From the NCBI GenBank assembly GCA_030698405.1, contig JAUYMU010000005.1:62001-126000 (forward strand): DNA of 64,000 nucleotides, given 5' to 3'. Positions within the stretch are counted from its first letter, which is position 1, and the number at the start of each line of letters is the position of its first letter. The translations under genes were made by a program, and so were the position numbers. Below the pieces are notes generated by a model. That model was given only the letters and a program-made list of their open reading frames with translations. It made no database searches and was not told the DNA's origin. Positions 16,211-24,186 of this stretch are shown here, in pieces. The DNA is from Bacteroidota bacterium (GTDB lineage Bacteria > Bacteroidota > Bacteroidia > Bacteroidales > Prolixibacteraceae).

Positions 16211-16978
16211 TCAATATTTGACCAAAGTACTACGGTATATTTTGTCGTTTTTTGTGAAAACTAAAACGATGTAAGACCCTTGTGTATAACCAGTTGTATT
16301 TATTTTGTCTGTTTGTTCAACTACTCTGTCAAGCATAAGACGGCCACTTCCATCATATAACACAAATCGCGCTCTGCCTTTATCTTTTTGGGTAATTTTT
16401 ATAAAATCTGAAAAAGGATTTGGGAAAACAGAAACTCCTACTTCTTCCAGTTCTTTAATTCCTACCATAGTAAAATTCAGGGAATCAATCGTGGATGTCA
16501 GCGACCAGTTGCCATTGGAGTTATTTTGTACACGGAGAAAAAGTATGTCATTAGGAGTCTGTGCGAGCGGTAGTTGGTTAAAGGGGATGTCGAAATTCCA
16601 GGTGCTGTTGTTTGATGCATTCAACTGAATAAATGAATTGTTTCCAATGCCATTGTCAACATCGAAAAAATACTCAACCCTTATTTCATTCATTGGATTC
16701 ATGATTTCATCTACTTCAACAACCCTTTTTCCAGTGAGCCCCCATTTCCCGTTTTCATCCATTGTCCTTATAAATACAAAGTGATAGCCTGGAGAGGGAA
16801 ATAAATTGTGTGGAATGTTAATCGTTTGATTGATATCGGACTCTGGAGATACTGCAAATCTGGTTGCCTGGCCGAAGCCGGGGTCTGAACCAATAAAATA
16901 TTCGCCCTGAACGACATTTTGTGAGCTTGCGTTGATTACTACTGCTATCAATGCAAAATACAGAATTAGCTTTTTCAT
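16211..16978 (-). CDS. Secreted protein with type IX secretion C-terminal sorting domain
   Basis: The 255-residue protein has a signal peptide (MKKLILYFALIAVVINASSQ) and two short repeats of about 70 residues ('VQGEYFIGSDPGFGQATRF', 'RVEYFFDVDNGIGNNSFIQL'). Its C-terminal sorting domain starts at 'VGVSVFPNPFSDFIKI' and ends 'GSYIVLVFTKNDKIYRSTLV'. In the type A CTD family this end directs export by the type IX system, whose SprA component is in this window. The two-repeat part is found in Bacteroidota surface proteins; its function is unknown. It is nine bases downstream of the next gene and probably co-transcribed. Confidence 0.85.
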   Translation of the reverse strand: MKKLILYFALIAVVINASSQNVVQGEYFIGSDPGFGQATRFAVSPESDINQTINIPHNLFPSPGYHFVFIRTMDENGKWGLTGKRVVEVDEIMNPMNEIRVEYFFDVDNGIGNNSFIQLNASNNSTWNFDIPFNQLPLAQTPNDILFLRVQNNSNGNWSLTSTIDSLNFTMVGIKELEEVGVSVFPNPFSDFIKITQKDKGRARFVLYDGSGRLMLDRVVEQTDKINTTGYTQGSYIVLVFTKNDKIYRSTLVKY

Positions 16979-16986
16979 GGCTAGTG

Positions 16987-18120
16987 TTATTCTACGGTTC
17001 GTGCCTTAATGGTAACAGTTAATCCGGTAGTCGGAGATACTACCCCTGGTGTAGTGGCCTCATAGACAACAGGAACAGGGGCTAACCCTGACAAGGTATA
17101 ACGGCTTGAGCGGATTGCTCCGCCAAATGATCCCCTGTCGGTGCCGTCACTGCCATTCTGAAATGCCTGCGAGCCTGATTCAATTTGATAATAACCATCT
17201 TTGGAGGTTCCTTTGACAAATAAGGAAGTAATATCCGGCACGACAAGGTTGTTGTTAGCCGTTCCAAATTGTGTTCCTTGTGTTCCCACATTATAAGCGA
17301 TTACTCCCGGCGCTGCTGTTATCTCTGCAATGGCATTGACAGGCATTAAGATATTATTGCTAAAATCTGTGGTTGTAAACCTTAAATTAGGGGTGGCAAG
17401 ATTGTCAGATCCGTCAAATATATTGTTCTTACATTGTGTAATTTCCCATGGTCCATTGGAATTCTGCCAAACAAGCGTCTTCTTGCAAATGTTATGGTTG
17501 AAAATTAGAACAACCGGAGGAACATAAAAGGTATTGGTGACAAGGAGGGCATTGGTCACGTAGGTGTCCGGGAAATAATTTTGAACAATGGTCGCCAATT
17601 GGATCCCTGAACCGCCACTTACACTAAAATATACGCTCCGGTCTATTTTGCATCGTTGAATGGTAATGTTGTCAGCGGCTATTTGGATATATCCATCCGC
17701 TGTATTGGTGCCAACTACAATATTCACCCCAATGGCAAAAGATCCTTCAGAGCCGGCATTGAAGTTTAGTCTGGTAACTTTAGCATCACTCAAATCATTA
17801 CTCGTTTGGGGATTGTCTCCCAGAAAAAATCCGGGACCGATAATCATCAGTTTTTTTGTAATGGTACCCGCGGCATAGTTGAATTGCGAACCTTCTATAT
17901 GAAGGGTGTCCGAATTGGCAACCGAGTTCCATGCTACTGCCTGGTTGATTTGTTTAAAAACCGGATAGGCTGGATGGCCACCGAAATTATCACCCCATAA
18001 ACTGGTACCATTGAAGTTGGACCCATTGTTTACACGCCATATTTTTGAATTTCCAGTTATCGGGTTCAATAATAGAAAAACAACAATGGCCAAAATGGAA
18101 AGTAAATTTAGTTTTTTCAT
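16987..18120 (-). CDS. Secreted beta-helix-like protein
   Basis: The 377-residue protein has a signal peptide (about 1-25, 'LLSILAIVVFLLLNPITG'). The body is rich in short hydrophobic/Asn-rich repeats typical of parallel beta-helix folds ('NNITIQRC..', 'NILMPVNAIAEI', 'NNLVVPDITSLFV'). Pectin-lyase-like surface proteins share this style. It has no recognisable T9SS sorting domain at the C-terminus, unlike its neighbour. It may be a surface fibre or carbohydrate-active protein; no catalytic motif is evident. Confidence 0.7.
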   Translation of the reverse strand: MKKLNLLSILAIVVFLLLNPITGNSKIWRVNNGSNFNGTSLWGDNFGGHPAYPVFKQINQAVAWNSVANSDTLHIEGSQFNYAAGTITKKLMIIGPGFFLGDNPQTSNDLSDAKVTRLNFNAGSEGSFAIGVNIVVGTNTADGYIQIAADNITIQRCKIDRSVYFSVSGGSGIQLATIVQNYFPDTYVTNALLVTNTFYVPPVVLIFNHNICKKTLVWQNSNGPWEITQCKNNIFDGSDNLATPNLRFTTTDFSNNILMPVNAIAEITAAPGVIAYNVGTQGTQFGTANNNLVVPDITSLFVKGTSKDGYYQIESGSQAFQNGSDGTDRGSFGGAIRSSRYTLSGLAPVPVVYEATTPGVVSPTTGLTVTIKARTVE

Positions 18121-18478
18121 ATGTCTATAATTTGTTTTTTAATCGCCATATAGCCTATCCCGATTTATCGGGTGAACTCGCCAACTAGTCATCCTCGTGT
18201 GTAAGTATGTTTTATTCATTGCTCGTTTCATTTTGTACAAATTATTTATACACCTATTCTGAATAATTTTATGTGATTTTAAGGCATCATTAAGATTGAC
18301 CTTAAAATTTGTGTTAAAGTTAATCAATATCGATTAAATAAAAAAGACTTGGATGTCTTTTATTTTGATTGAAAATCTTAATTTCTACTTTCTAAAAAGG
18401 AAAGTAGCCACTTTAATGGGAAAACCGGCAGAAATGAATAAAACCAAAATAAGCAACGTGTATGTAAATTTTATGATT
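18121..18478. other. AT-rich intergenic region
   Basis: No gene is convincing. The 62-codon minus frame at 18139-18327 is Asn/Lys-rich and lacks support. The region should hold the promoter for the 18120 gene. CCCGATTTATCGGG at about 18158-18171 is a small palindrome. Confidence 0.5.
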
Positions 18479-19024
18479 TTAGTTTTTATTTGACTTTCTT
18501 TTATATTCCCTTATTGCCAGCCATCGGAACAGCAAAAGTGGAATCATAAGAAATCCAAAAACAAAAATGGAGGTTTCGTCTTGAATACTTTGGGTGAATG
18601 TTTCAGTGGAAAAATTGCTTGCCTCATCGAGCGAAAAGCCCCAGAAAAGGAAAACAGTAAATACCAGGGTTATGTAGAAAAGTACTGCCCATAACCAGCC
18701 CATAACAGAAGCGGGTGAGAACGTGAGGAATACCTTTTGAACGATTGTAAGCCGTTGATAATCGGTGAGGTTTTCTTGTTTGTCGAGCGAACTGACCTGA
18801 TTCTTCACCTCCTGCATTTCTGCCGACAACTGAAGTTTTAAAGATTCAATTTCGGCCTCAGCCAAAAACTTTGACGACACCTGAAAATACTTGTCCAGAA
18901 AATCGATCTTTTTTTGGGCGTCTTCCATCAGGTTTTTGTGGATACTTGCCTTGTTTAATTTGCTCAGGTAAGTCGCAATAAAAGGGATCAACGCTGCAAG
19001 AATACTGGGTATGATTTTTTCCAT
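18479..19024 (-). CDS. Membrane protein with coiled coil, unknown function
   Basis: The 181-residue protein has an N-terminal hydrophobic segment (about 5-21, 'IPSILAALIPFIATYL') and a coiled-coil middle (about 28-90; 'ESLKLQLSAEMQEVKNQVSS'). Two C-terminal membrane segments follow (about 110-130 'LWAVLFYITLVFTVFLFW' and 153-168 'IFVFGFLMIPLLLFRWL'). No family recognised. It belongs to the group of unknown membrane proteins around the lysozyme and amidase genes. Confidence 0.7.
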   Translation of the reverse strand: MEKIIPSILAALIPFIATYLSKLNKASIHKNLMEDAQKKIDFLDKYFQVSSKFLAEAEIESLKLQLSAEMQEVKNQVSSLDKQENLTDYQRLTIVQKVFLTFSPASVMGWLWAVLFYITLVFTVFLFWGFSLDEASNFSTETFTQSIQDETSIFVFGFLMIPLLLFRWLAIREYKRKSNKN

Positions 19025-19081
19025 AATGCATGATTCAGTTTCAGTGAATTAATTCGTTCAATGGTTTGATGTCAGACGGCT

Positions 19082-19162
19082 TTACTTTTTCAGGCCCATT
19101 ACCCAGGCAATTGCAGCCCCGGCAATGGCCGACATCACCGTGTAAGCAACAATATCAACCAA
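19082..19162 (-). other. Hydrophobic remnant ORF (26 aa)
   Basis: From a TTG at 19160-19162 the minus strand encodes a short peptide with one membrane segment ('AYTVMSAIAGAAIAWVMGL') ending KK-stop at 19082. It has no clear start and follows the stop of the dienelactone hydrolase fragment. It could be a tiny holin-like protein or the tail of a deleted membrane gene. Confidence 0.25.
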
Positions 19163-19166
19163 TATT

Positions 19167-19475
19167 TTATCTGAGTTTTTCCCTGAAAAAAACTATTGTC
19201 CGTTCCCAGGCCAGATCAGCCGCTACCTTATCGAATCGGGGAGTTGAATAGTTGTGAAAACCGTGATTTGCATCTGGATAGAAATGAGCGATGTAATCTT
19301 TTTTGTTTTCTTTAAGCGCCTTTTCATAAGCCGGCCAACCTTCATTCACGCGTTGGTCTAATTCGGCATAATGTATCAAAAGCGGAGCTTTAATTTGGGC
19401 GGTTTCTCCTTCGGAAGGCTGTCCGCCATAAAATGGAACGGCAGCAGACAAGTCCGGTACTTTCACAGCCATCAT
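19167..19475 (-). pseudogene. Dienelactone-hydrolase C-terminal fragment
   Basis: The 102-codon frame is the C-terminal half of an alpha/beta hydrolase of the dienelactone hydrolase family. It has 'VPDLSAAVPFYGGQP', the catalytic Asp region 'IHYAELDQRVNEGW' and the catalytic His region 'DANHGFHNYSTPRFD'. The nucleophile (Cys in the G-x-C-x-G turn) and everything before it are missing. The frame can be read a few codons further upstream (WFNN), overlapping the amidase end, which places a junction at about 19480-19495. It is not expected to be an active enzyme. Confidence 0.85.
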
Positions 19476-20173
19476 ATTGTTGAACCAGGATTTACAATTT
19501 CCACAACATCCGTTTTGGTGGTTGGTTCATTTTTGCGGACGTTCAGCCGGTGCAGAACTTTTCCACTTCCGGGCGATGCGGTGAACGCGTATTTTTCAAC
19601 AACCCCTCCGGTACATTCGTTGAATTCGGTAACAATGTCCTTCAGTAATTGGTCGTAAGTCCTTCTGCTTTGCAATAGTCCCGACACCGGATCAGTTTTC
19701 CTTTTCGGATCGAGAAAGCAATGGCCAATGGTGCTGCCCGCGGGATTCAAGTTGAATGTAAAGCAAATTTTTGCAATTACCCAGATGAATTTCCGGTAAG
19801 CTTCATCGGCATTGATATTATCGCCGTAACAATATTCAACGCCAACAGCCGCATCATTTGCATTGTATCCAAATAATTGATTGTCGGTTGGCAATCCGTA
19901 AAGCACATGCCAGGCTTTTTCCGGTTTGTCGTTGGTGAGCGCCGGGATGCATTCGATGATTTCCTTATCGTCAACGAATATATGGGCTGAAGCGCTCATC
20001 TCATTTCGGGAGTTTTCGTAATAATTTCGGTTACCTCTCGCTGTCGATTTTGGATTCCCGGTATCGTGGGCTACAATAAATTTGACTCCGGGCGACATCA
20101 GCAGTCCACTCCTTCGCTTCGAAGGGGCAGAAAGGTATGCCGGCGTAATGGTGTATTTTTCTTTGAATGCCAT
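19472..20173 (-). CDS. N-acetylmuramoyl-L-alanine amidase (Amidase_2 type), truncated SH3 tail
   Basis: The 233-residue protein has a zinc amidase fold: 'VKFIVAHDTGNPKSTARGNR' carries the first His, 'SASAHIFVDDKEIIECIP' the substrate loop, and 'GSTIGHCFLDPKRKTDP' the second zinc His/Cys region. The domain ends at about residue 185. A bacterial SH3-like domain then begins ('GKVLHRLNVRKNEPTTKTDV') but stops after about 30 residues at the junction with the hydrolase fragment. It would cut the stem peptide from peptidoglycan. No signal peptide is present. With the lysozyme at 10706 it gives two peptidoglycan hydrolases in this region. Confidence 0.85.
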   Translation of the reverse strand: MAFKEKYTITPAYLSAPSKRRSGLLMSPGVKFIVAHDTGNPKSTARGNRNYYENSRNEMSASAHIFVDDKEIIECIPALTNDKPEKAWHVLYGLPTDNQLFGYNANDAAVGVEYCYGDNINADEAYRKFIWVIAKICFTFNLNPAGSTIGHCFLDPKRKTDPVSGLLQSRRTYDQLLKDIVTEFNECTGGVVEKYAFTASPGSGKVLHRLNVRKNEPTTKTDVVEIVNPGSTI

Positions 20174-20185
20174 GGCTTTTATAGT

Positions 20186-20839
20186 TTATCCTACTGGTGG
20201 TATTTCTGTGTCAATTTGATTGTCCTCATCAGGTTTACTGTCTTTTGTAGCAGTAGCTTTTTCGGTAGCGCCTTTGTTTTCTGTTGTTTTTAGTGCTGCA
20301 TAAGTTCCTGCTGAAAGTCCCATGAGGATCAGGTTGTTCGTTTCAATATCAGGAAGAATATTGGCCATGTTTAGTGTTGGGTCAGCTATATTGGCCAGTG
20401 TTTTCTGGATAAACCAGAAACCAATAACAAGGTTGAAAAGTACTGCCTGCAGCCGGTGTATGCTGACCCCACTACTGTCAGAAAGAATGTCGATCAGAAA
20501 ATTTTCACCAGGCAAATTCTGAATGAGGTCTTTGGTGTTGCTCTGATTCTGGTCGGAATTGTCGGTAATCCTCGCAGCCATTGTTGTGGCCGAACTAATC
20601 CCCAGCAGAATAAGAATACCTTCAGTCAATGTAGGGATCTCCTGATATTTCAGAATGACCGCCATAAAACCCGACAGAATAATTACAGTCCACCAGGTTA
20701 GCTGGGTACGCGCATAACTGTAAGGTTTTTTTGTTTTCCGGGTACTTTCATCGAGAAGGATGCCGTGTTTCACATTTAAATAAAGTACAAGCGCGGTCAA
20801 TGCTGTGAATACAAGCCAGAAAATTATCTTTGGATTCAT
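20186..20839 (-). CDS. Four-helix membrane protein, unknown function
   Basis: The 217-residue protein has membrane segments at about 3-21 ('IIFWLVFTALTALVLYL'), 47-63 ('WWTVIILSGFMAVILKY'), 72-88 ('EGILILLGISSATTMAA') and about 133-150 ('QAVLFNLVIGFWFIQ'). A fifth hydrophobic stretch is 'LILMGLSAGTYAALKT', and an acidic tail follows. The 'LLGISSATTMAA' and 'LMGLSAGTYAALKT' segments recall a widespread uncharacterised membrane family. It is preceded by the leader element (20855-20890) and the dyad motif (20941-20963). It lies 12 bases upstream of the amidase gene, likely in one transcript. Confidence 0.75.
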   Translation of the reverse strand: MNPKIIFWLVFTALTALVLYLNVKHGILLDESTRKTKKPYSYARTQLTWWTVIILSGFMAVILKYQEIPTLTEGILILLGISSATTMAARITDNSDQNQSNTKDLIQNLPGENFLIDILSDSSGVSIHRLQAVLFNLVIGFWFIQKTLANIADPTLNMANILPDIETNNLILMGLSAGTYAALKTTENKGATEKATATKDSKPDEDNQIDTEIPPVG

Positions 20840-20854
20840 ATAATATGTTTTTAT

Positions 20855-20890
20855 GCCTACTCTTTTGTGCGGATTTTCGGCAACTCCGTA
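20855..20890 (-). promoter_or_regulatory. Leader element, copy 2 (possible pseudoknot)
   Basis: Minus-strand RNA ACGGAGTTGCCGAAAATCCG continues to AGAGTAGGCA, 16 bases before the ATG at 20839. CGGA/TCCG and TGCC/GGCA are each four-base pairs in interleaved order, as in an H-type pseudoknot. The element corresponds to 9447-9476. The spacing from the start codon is similar in both. Confidence 0.45.
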
Positions 20891-20940
20891 AGTGAATTCT
20901 AACTGATGGTAATAAAATTAAGAAATTGATTTACGAGAGT

Positions 20941-20963
20941 CAATAGCACAAACGTGTCATTTT
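20941..20963. promoter_or_regulatory. Repeated dyad motif, copy 3
   Basis: CAATAGCACAAACGTGTCAT plus T-run. It lies about 100 bases upstream of the 20839 start and about 200 bases upstream of the divergent LuxR-type gene. The arms here are less perfect (one change in the left half). Confidence 0.6.
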
Positions 20964-21167
20964 CATCGCTCTACTGATTATAAAATCGGTTTTTAATGAA
21001 AAAAGGGTGTTTGCACGAACAATTTTTCGAGGCTAATTCAATTAATTTGATGTTTGTAGTAAATTAGTGATTAATTTAGGGTTACCTAATTCGTATTTTT
21101 GGGATTAATATATATCAGGTATTTGAATCAGTTGAAGTTATTACTTATTCAATCAGTTTATTTCAAA

Positions 21168-21953
21168 ATGGAGGACAGAAATAATTCGGTTGTTTTTACT
21201 GATAAGATTCATGAAGGAAACATGGATACTTCGAAGGATACGGTGGCTGTTTCTGCTGAAATGACTTCGCATGCCAAAGTATCGGATGATGATCCTGTGG
21301 AACTTTTTGATTGCTGTCTGGTTGATCATTCAGGGCGGCAGTTTGCCTGCGCTTACGATCATTGCCAACACCAGAGCAGTTGTTTTAAAACCGATCAGTT
21401 ACAGGAAAAACTTATCTTCCACGAACTACGATTTCACCCCGAAGACAGAATGATTTGGTGCAAGGAATCTTTTCCTGATATTCTTAAGTTTATTGGCTCT
21501 GAAACGATTGTTGAATTCCCTGATTACCGGTTTATATTTAATCACAGGTATATCCGTAAAGATGGAAGCATTTCGCAGTTCATGCACGAAGGTTCGCTTA
21601 CATTTACCAATGATATCTGGATGCCGATTCTGAACCTGAAAGTTTTTTTCGAAATAGCTGATATCAAGTCTGATGAAACCATTGTTCTCACATTATTCCG
21701 GTACGATGCCGACAATGGATATCAAAAAGTTTTCAGCAAAGAATACGGAGGAATTTGCAGCTCATTTTTATCGAAGCGTGAATTGGAGATTATCAAACTT
21801 TGTCATGAAGGCATGAGCAGCAAAATGATTGCAGAGAAGCTGAACCTGAGCATTCATACCGTTAAAAATCACAAGCGCAACAGTATGGAGAAAACTACCA
21901 CCCATAACATCACCGAACTGATCCATTACTGTATTAAAAGCAACTGGATGTAA
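21168..21953 (+). CDS. LuxR-type transcription regulator with PAS-like domain
   Basis: I chose the ATG at 21168 (MEDRNNSV). The longer frame uses a non-ATG start. The 261-residue protein has a PAS-like middle (about 80-185; 'FPDYRFIFNHRYIRKDGSIS') and a C-terminal LuxR/GerE helix-turn-helix ('LSKRELEIIKLCHEGMSSKM', then 'IAEKLNLSIHTVKNHKRNSM'). It would bind DNA dyads. It is divergent from the membrane-protein/amidase genes, with the dyad motif between, so it is the best candidate regulator of the accessory region. No receiver domain is seen. Confidence 0.85.
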   Translation: MEDRNNSVVFTDKIHEGNMDTSKDTVAVSAEMTSHAKVSDDDPVELFDCCLVDHSGRQFACAYDHCQHQSSCFKTDQLQEKLIFHELRFHPEDRMIWCKESFPDILKFIGSETIVEFPDYRFIFNHRYIRKDGSISQFMHEGSLTFTNDIWMPILNLKVFFEIADIKSDETIVLTLFRYDADNGYQKVFSKEYGGICSSFLSKRELEIIKLCHEGMSSKMIAEKLNLSIHTVKNHKRNSMEKTTTHNITELIHYCIKSNWM

Positions 21954-21961
21954 TCCTTACT

Positions 21962-22016
21962 TTCACATCTCCACATCTTCACATCCCCACATTTTCACAT
22001 CTCCACATCTCCACAT
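21962..22016. repeat. Tandem CTCCACAT repeat
   Basis: About six imperfect copies of an 8-base unit (TCCACATC / TTCACATC) fill the gap between the convergent LuxR and MATE genes. It is a short tandem repeat without coding role. Confidence 0.8.
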
Positions 22017-23353
22017 CACGTTTTCTTTACCACCACTTTCCCTTTCCATTTTCCGCTGCGGTAATAGGCAAGCAGAATGAGCATCCCTATAAATGTTCCC
22101 ATTGGTTCGGCCCACCAGATACCGTTTACCCCAATCAATCCGGAGATAAAAATTGCCGCCGGAATACGGACAATGTACAAGGCCGTAAAAGTTGCAATCA
22201 TTGGGATAAGTGTGGCTCCGGCACCTCTCAGGAAACCGGTAAAACTGAACATGACTGAGAAAAGCAGATAAAACGATGATACAATCAGTAAATAATCCTG
22301 ACCAATTTGGATTACTTCAGGATCGGTCGTAAACAGCGACATGATGTGTTTTCCAAACAAAATAATCAGCAAAGAAGCAATAATACAATAAATGGTAGAG
22401 AAAAGAAGCGTAGCTTTTAGTCCGGTTTTGGCGCGCTTTTCTTCGAAAGCCCCCAGGTTTTGCCCAACAAAGGCCGATAATGCCGAAGAAAAGGTGATGG
22501 CAGGCAGTTTGACAAACGAGTCGATACGCATTGCTGCCGAATATGCTGCAACTGCGTTTGTTCCAAAACCATTCACGATGCTCATGATGGCCATCATCCC
22601 GAAAGCAACAAGCGATTGTTGAAATCCTGTTGGTAGCCCAATTCGGATACAGCTTTTAAAAATATCGCGGTCGAAGATGTATTTCCGGAACGAAAGTTTA
22701 ATGATCGGATGTTTTTTATTGAGGTAAATGACAGCGGTAAGGAATGCGCCACCTTCAGAAAGAATAGTTGCAAATGCAGCTCCCTGGATTCCCCATTTAA
22801 ATACCACGACAAAAAGCAGATCGAGCAAAATGTTGTTCACAGTTGCGATAATCATGAAATACAGCGGAGTTTTTGAATCGCCCAATCCGCGCAAAATACT
22901 GCTGATACCGCTGAACCCGAAGAAAAAGAACATTCCAAGCAGGTAAATATTCAGGTAACTGAGCGCTTCGGGCATGATATCTTCAGGCAAACCCAGCAGA
23001 ATGAATATATGTTCGCTGAAAACAATTCCAAGAATGGTGATCAGAATAGACGAACCGAGAAAGAAAATAAAAATGGTGTCGATGGTGCGTTTTACTTCGT
23101 CGATTTTTTTAGCGCCAAAATATTGTGAAATTACCGTCGACGCTCCTGAACCGACCCCAATCACCAGCGAGATAAGGGCAAAGATGATGGGGAACGAAGC
23201 TCCAACGGCGCCGAGCGCTTCTTTCCCAATATACCGGCCAACAATGATGCTGTCGATAATGTTGTAAAGGTTCTGAAATATATTTCCGAGCACCAGCGGA
23301 ACGGAAAATTGCAGAATCAATTTCGCCTCTTTGCCAACTGTGAAGTCTTTCAT
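22016..23353 (-). CDS. MATE-family multidrug efflux protein
   Basis: The 445-residue protein has 12 membrane segments in two matching halves. 'FSVPLVLGNIFQNLYNIIDS' and 'VGRYIGKEALGAVGASFPII' open the first half; 'GLPTGFQQSLVAFGMMAIMS' and 'NGFGTNAVAAYSAAMRIDSF' open the second. This is the NorM/DinF type of sodium- or proton-driven exporter. It usually exports cationic drugs; the substrate here is unknown. It is a single gene, convergent to the LuxR gene. The length is normal. Confidence 0.92.
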   Translation of the reverse strand: MKDFTVGKEAKLILQFSVPLVLGNIFQNLYNIIDSIIVGRYIGKEALGAVGASFPIIFALISLVIGVGSGASTVISQYFGAKKIDEVKRTIDTIFIFFLGSSILITILGIVFSEHIFILLGLPEDIMPEALSYLNIYLLGMFFFFGFSGISSILRGLGDSKTPLYFMIIATVNNILLDLLFVVVFKWGIQGAAFATILSEGGAFLTAVIYLNKKHPIIKLSFRKYIFDRDIFKSCIRIGLPTGFQQSLVAFGMMAIMSIVNGFGTNAVAAYSAAMRIDSFVKLPAITFSSALSAFVGQNLGAFEEKRAKTGLKATLLFSTIYCIIASLLIILFGKHIMSLFTTDPEVIQIGQDYLLIVSSFYLLFSVMFSFTGFLRGAGATLIPMIATFTALYIVRIPAAIFISGLIGVNGIWWAEPMGTFIGMLILLAYYRSGKWKGKVVVKKT

Positions 23354-23536
23354 TTAACTCTGATAAGCCTGCAAAACTCACGAATTAATTACTGAAATCA
23401 AAATTGGAACTGATGAGTTGGGTTTCGTGAAAATATGCAGCAAACTATTTGTTCTGTATAGAAAATAAAAACTGCTATTTTTGTTTTTCAAACAGGATAA
23501 ATGATTCAGTTTTTATACTGCGTATAAGATTTGACG

Positions 23537-24001
23537 ATGAAGAAAATACTTTTTGTTTGCCTCGGAAATATTTGCAGAAGCCCCAGCGCGGAGGCGGTTT
23601 TTAATGCAATGGTCGCGAAAGATGGGCTTGTGAAAGAGTTGCAATGTGATTCGGCTGGCACAGCAGCTTATCATGTTGGCGAGCGTGCTGATTACCGCAT
23701 GAGACAGTTTGGGCTGAAAAGGGGATACAACCTGACAAGTATCTCCCGGGCATTTGATCCAAAAAGCGATTTCGACCAGTTCGATTACATTATTGGGATG
23801 GACAGGCAAAATGTACGCGATTTGCAGCGAATGGCCGGCAATGAAATCGACCGGAAGAAAATCCATCTGATGACTGATTTCTGCATCGGCAAAAAATACG
23901 ACTCGGTTCCTGATCCGTATTATGGGGGAGATGCCGGTTTCGAGCTGGTTCTGGATATTCTGGAAGATGCCTGCGAAGGGTTGATCAGGAAACTTCAATA
24001 G
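23537..24001 (+). CDS. Low-molecular-weight protein-tyrosine phosphatase
   Basis: The start is taken at the ATG 23537 (MKKILFVCLGN), two codons after a TTG. The 155-residue enzyme has the P-loop CLGNICRSP (C-x5-R-S) right after the first strand and the general-acid loop 'VPDPYYGGDAGFEL' near residue 125. It removes phosphate from tyrosine residues. In Bacteroidota such enzymes stand alone or next to polysaccharide export genes; here it stands alone. Confidence 0.93.
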   Translation: MKKILFVCLGNICRSPSAEAVFNAMVAKDGLVKELQCDSAGTAAYHVGERADYRMRQFGLKRGYNLTSISRAFDPKSDFDQFDYIIGMDRQNVRDLQRMAGNEIDRKKIHLMTDFCIGKKYDSVPDPYYGGDAGFELVLDILEDACEGLIRKLQ

Positions 24002-24027
24002 TAGTGGTTTTTATTCACATCAAATGA

Positions 24028-24118
24028 TCTGTCATTCAATGGTCATTTGTTTCACGTCATTAATTGTCATTGGCTTTTCCCTGAATTACAATAAATGACT
24101 CAATGACAATCAATGACT
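24028..24118. repeat. ATGAC-rich dispersed repeat, copy 1
   Basis: The segment is built from units such as TCATTTGT, GTCATTAATTGTCATT and, in opposite sense, AATGACTCAATGACAATCAATGAC, so the two halves could pair. Similar segments lie at 24965-25040, 28078-28130 and 60820-60900. Confidence 0.7.
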
Positions 24119-24186
24119 AATTCAAATTTTGGAACCTGAGACTTTCTACAAAGAACACTGCGACTGCGACTGACCACTTTCCTCCA

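Noticed and set aside
18139-18327. 62-codon minus-strand frame
   Set aside because: Asn/Lys-rich AT-driven frame in intergenic DNA, no supporting signal.
10706-20173. Intact prophage
   Set aside because: Lysozyme and amidase are phage-like, but no capsid, tail, terminase, portal or integrase gene is present.
21962-22016. CRISPR-like array
   Set aside because: Repeat unit is only 8 bases and without spacers; simple tandem repeat.
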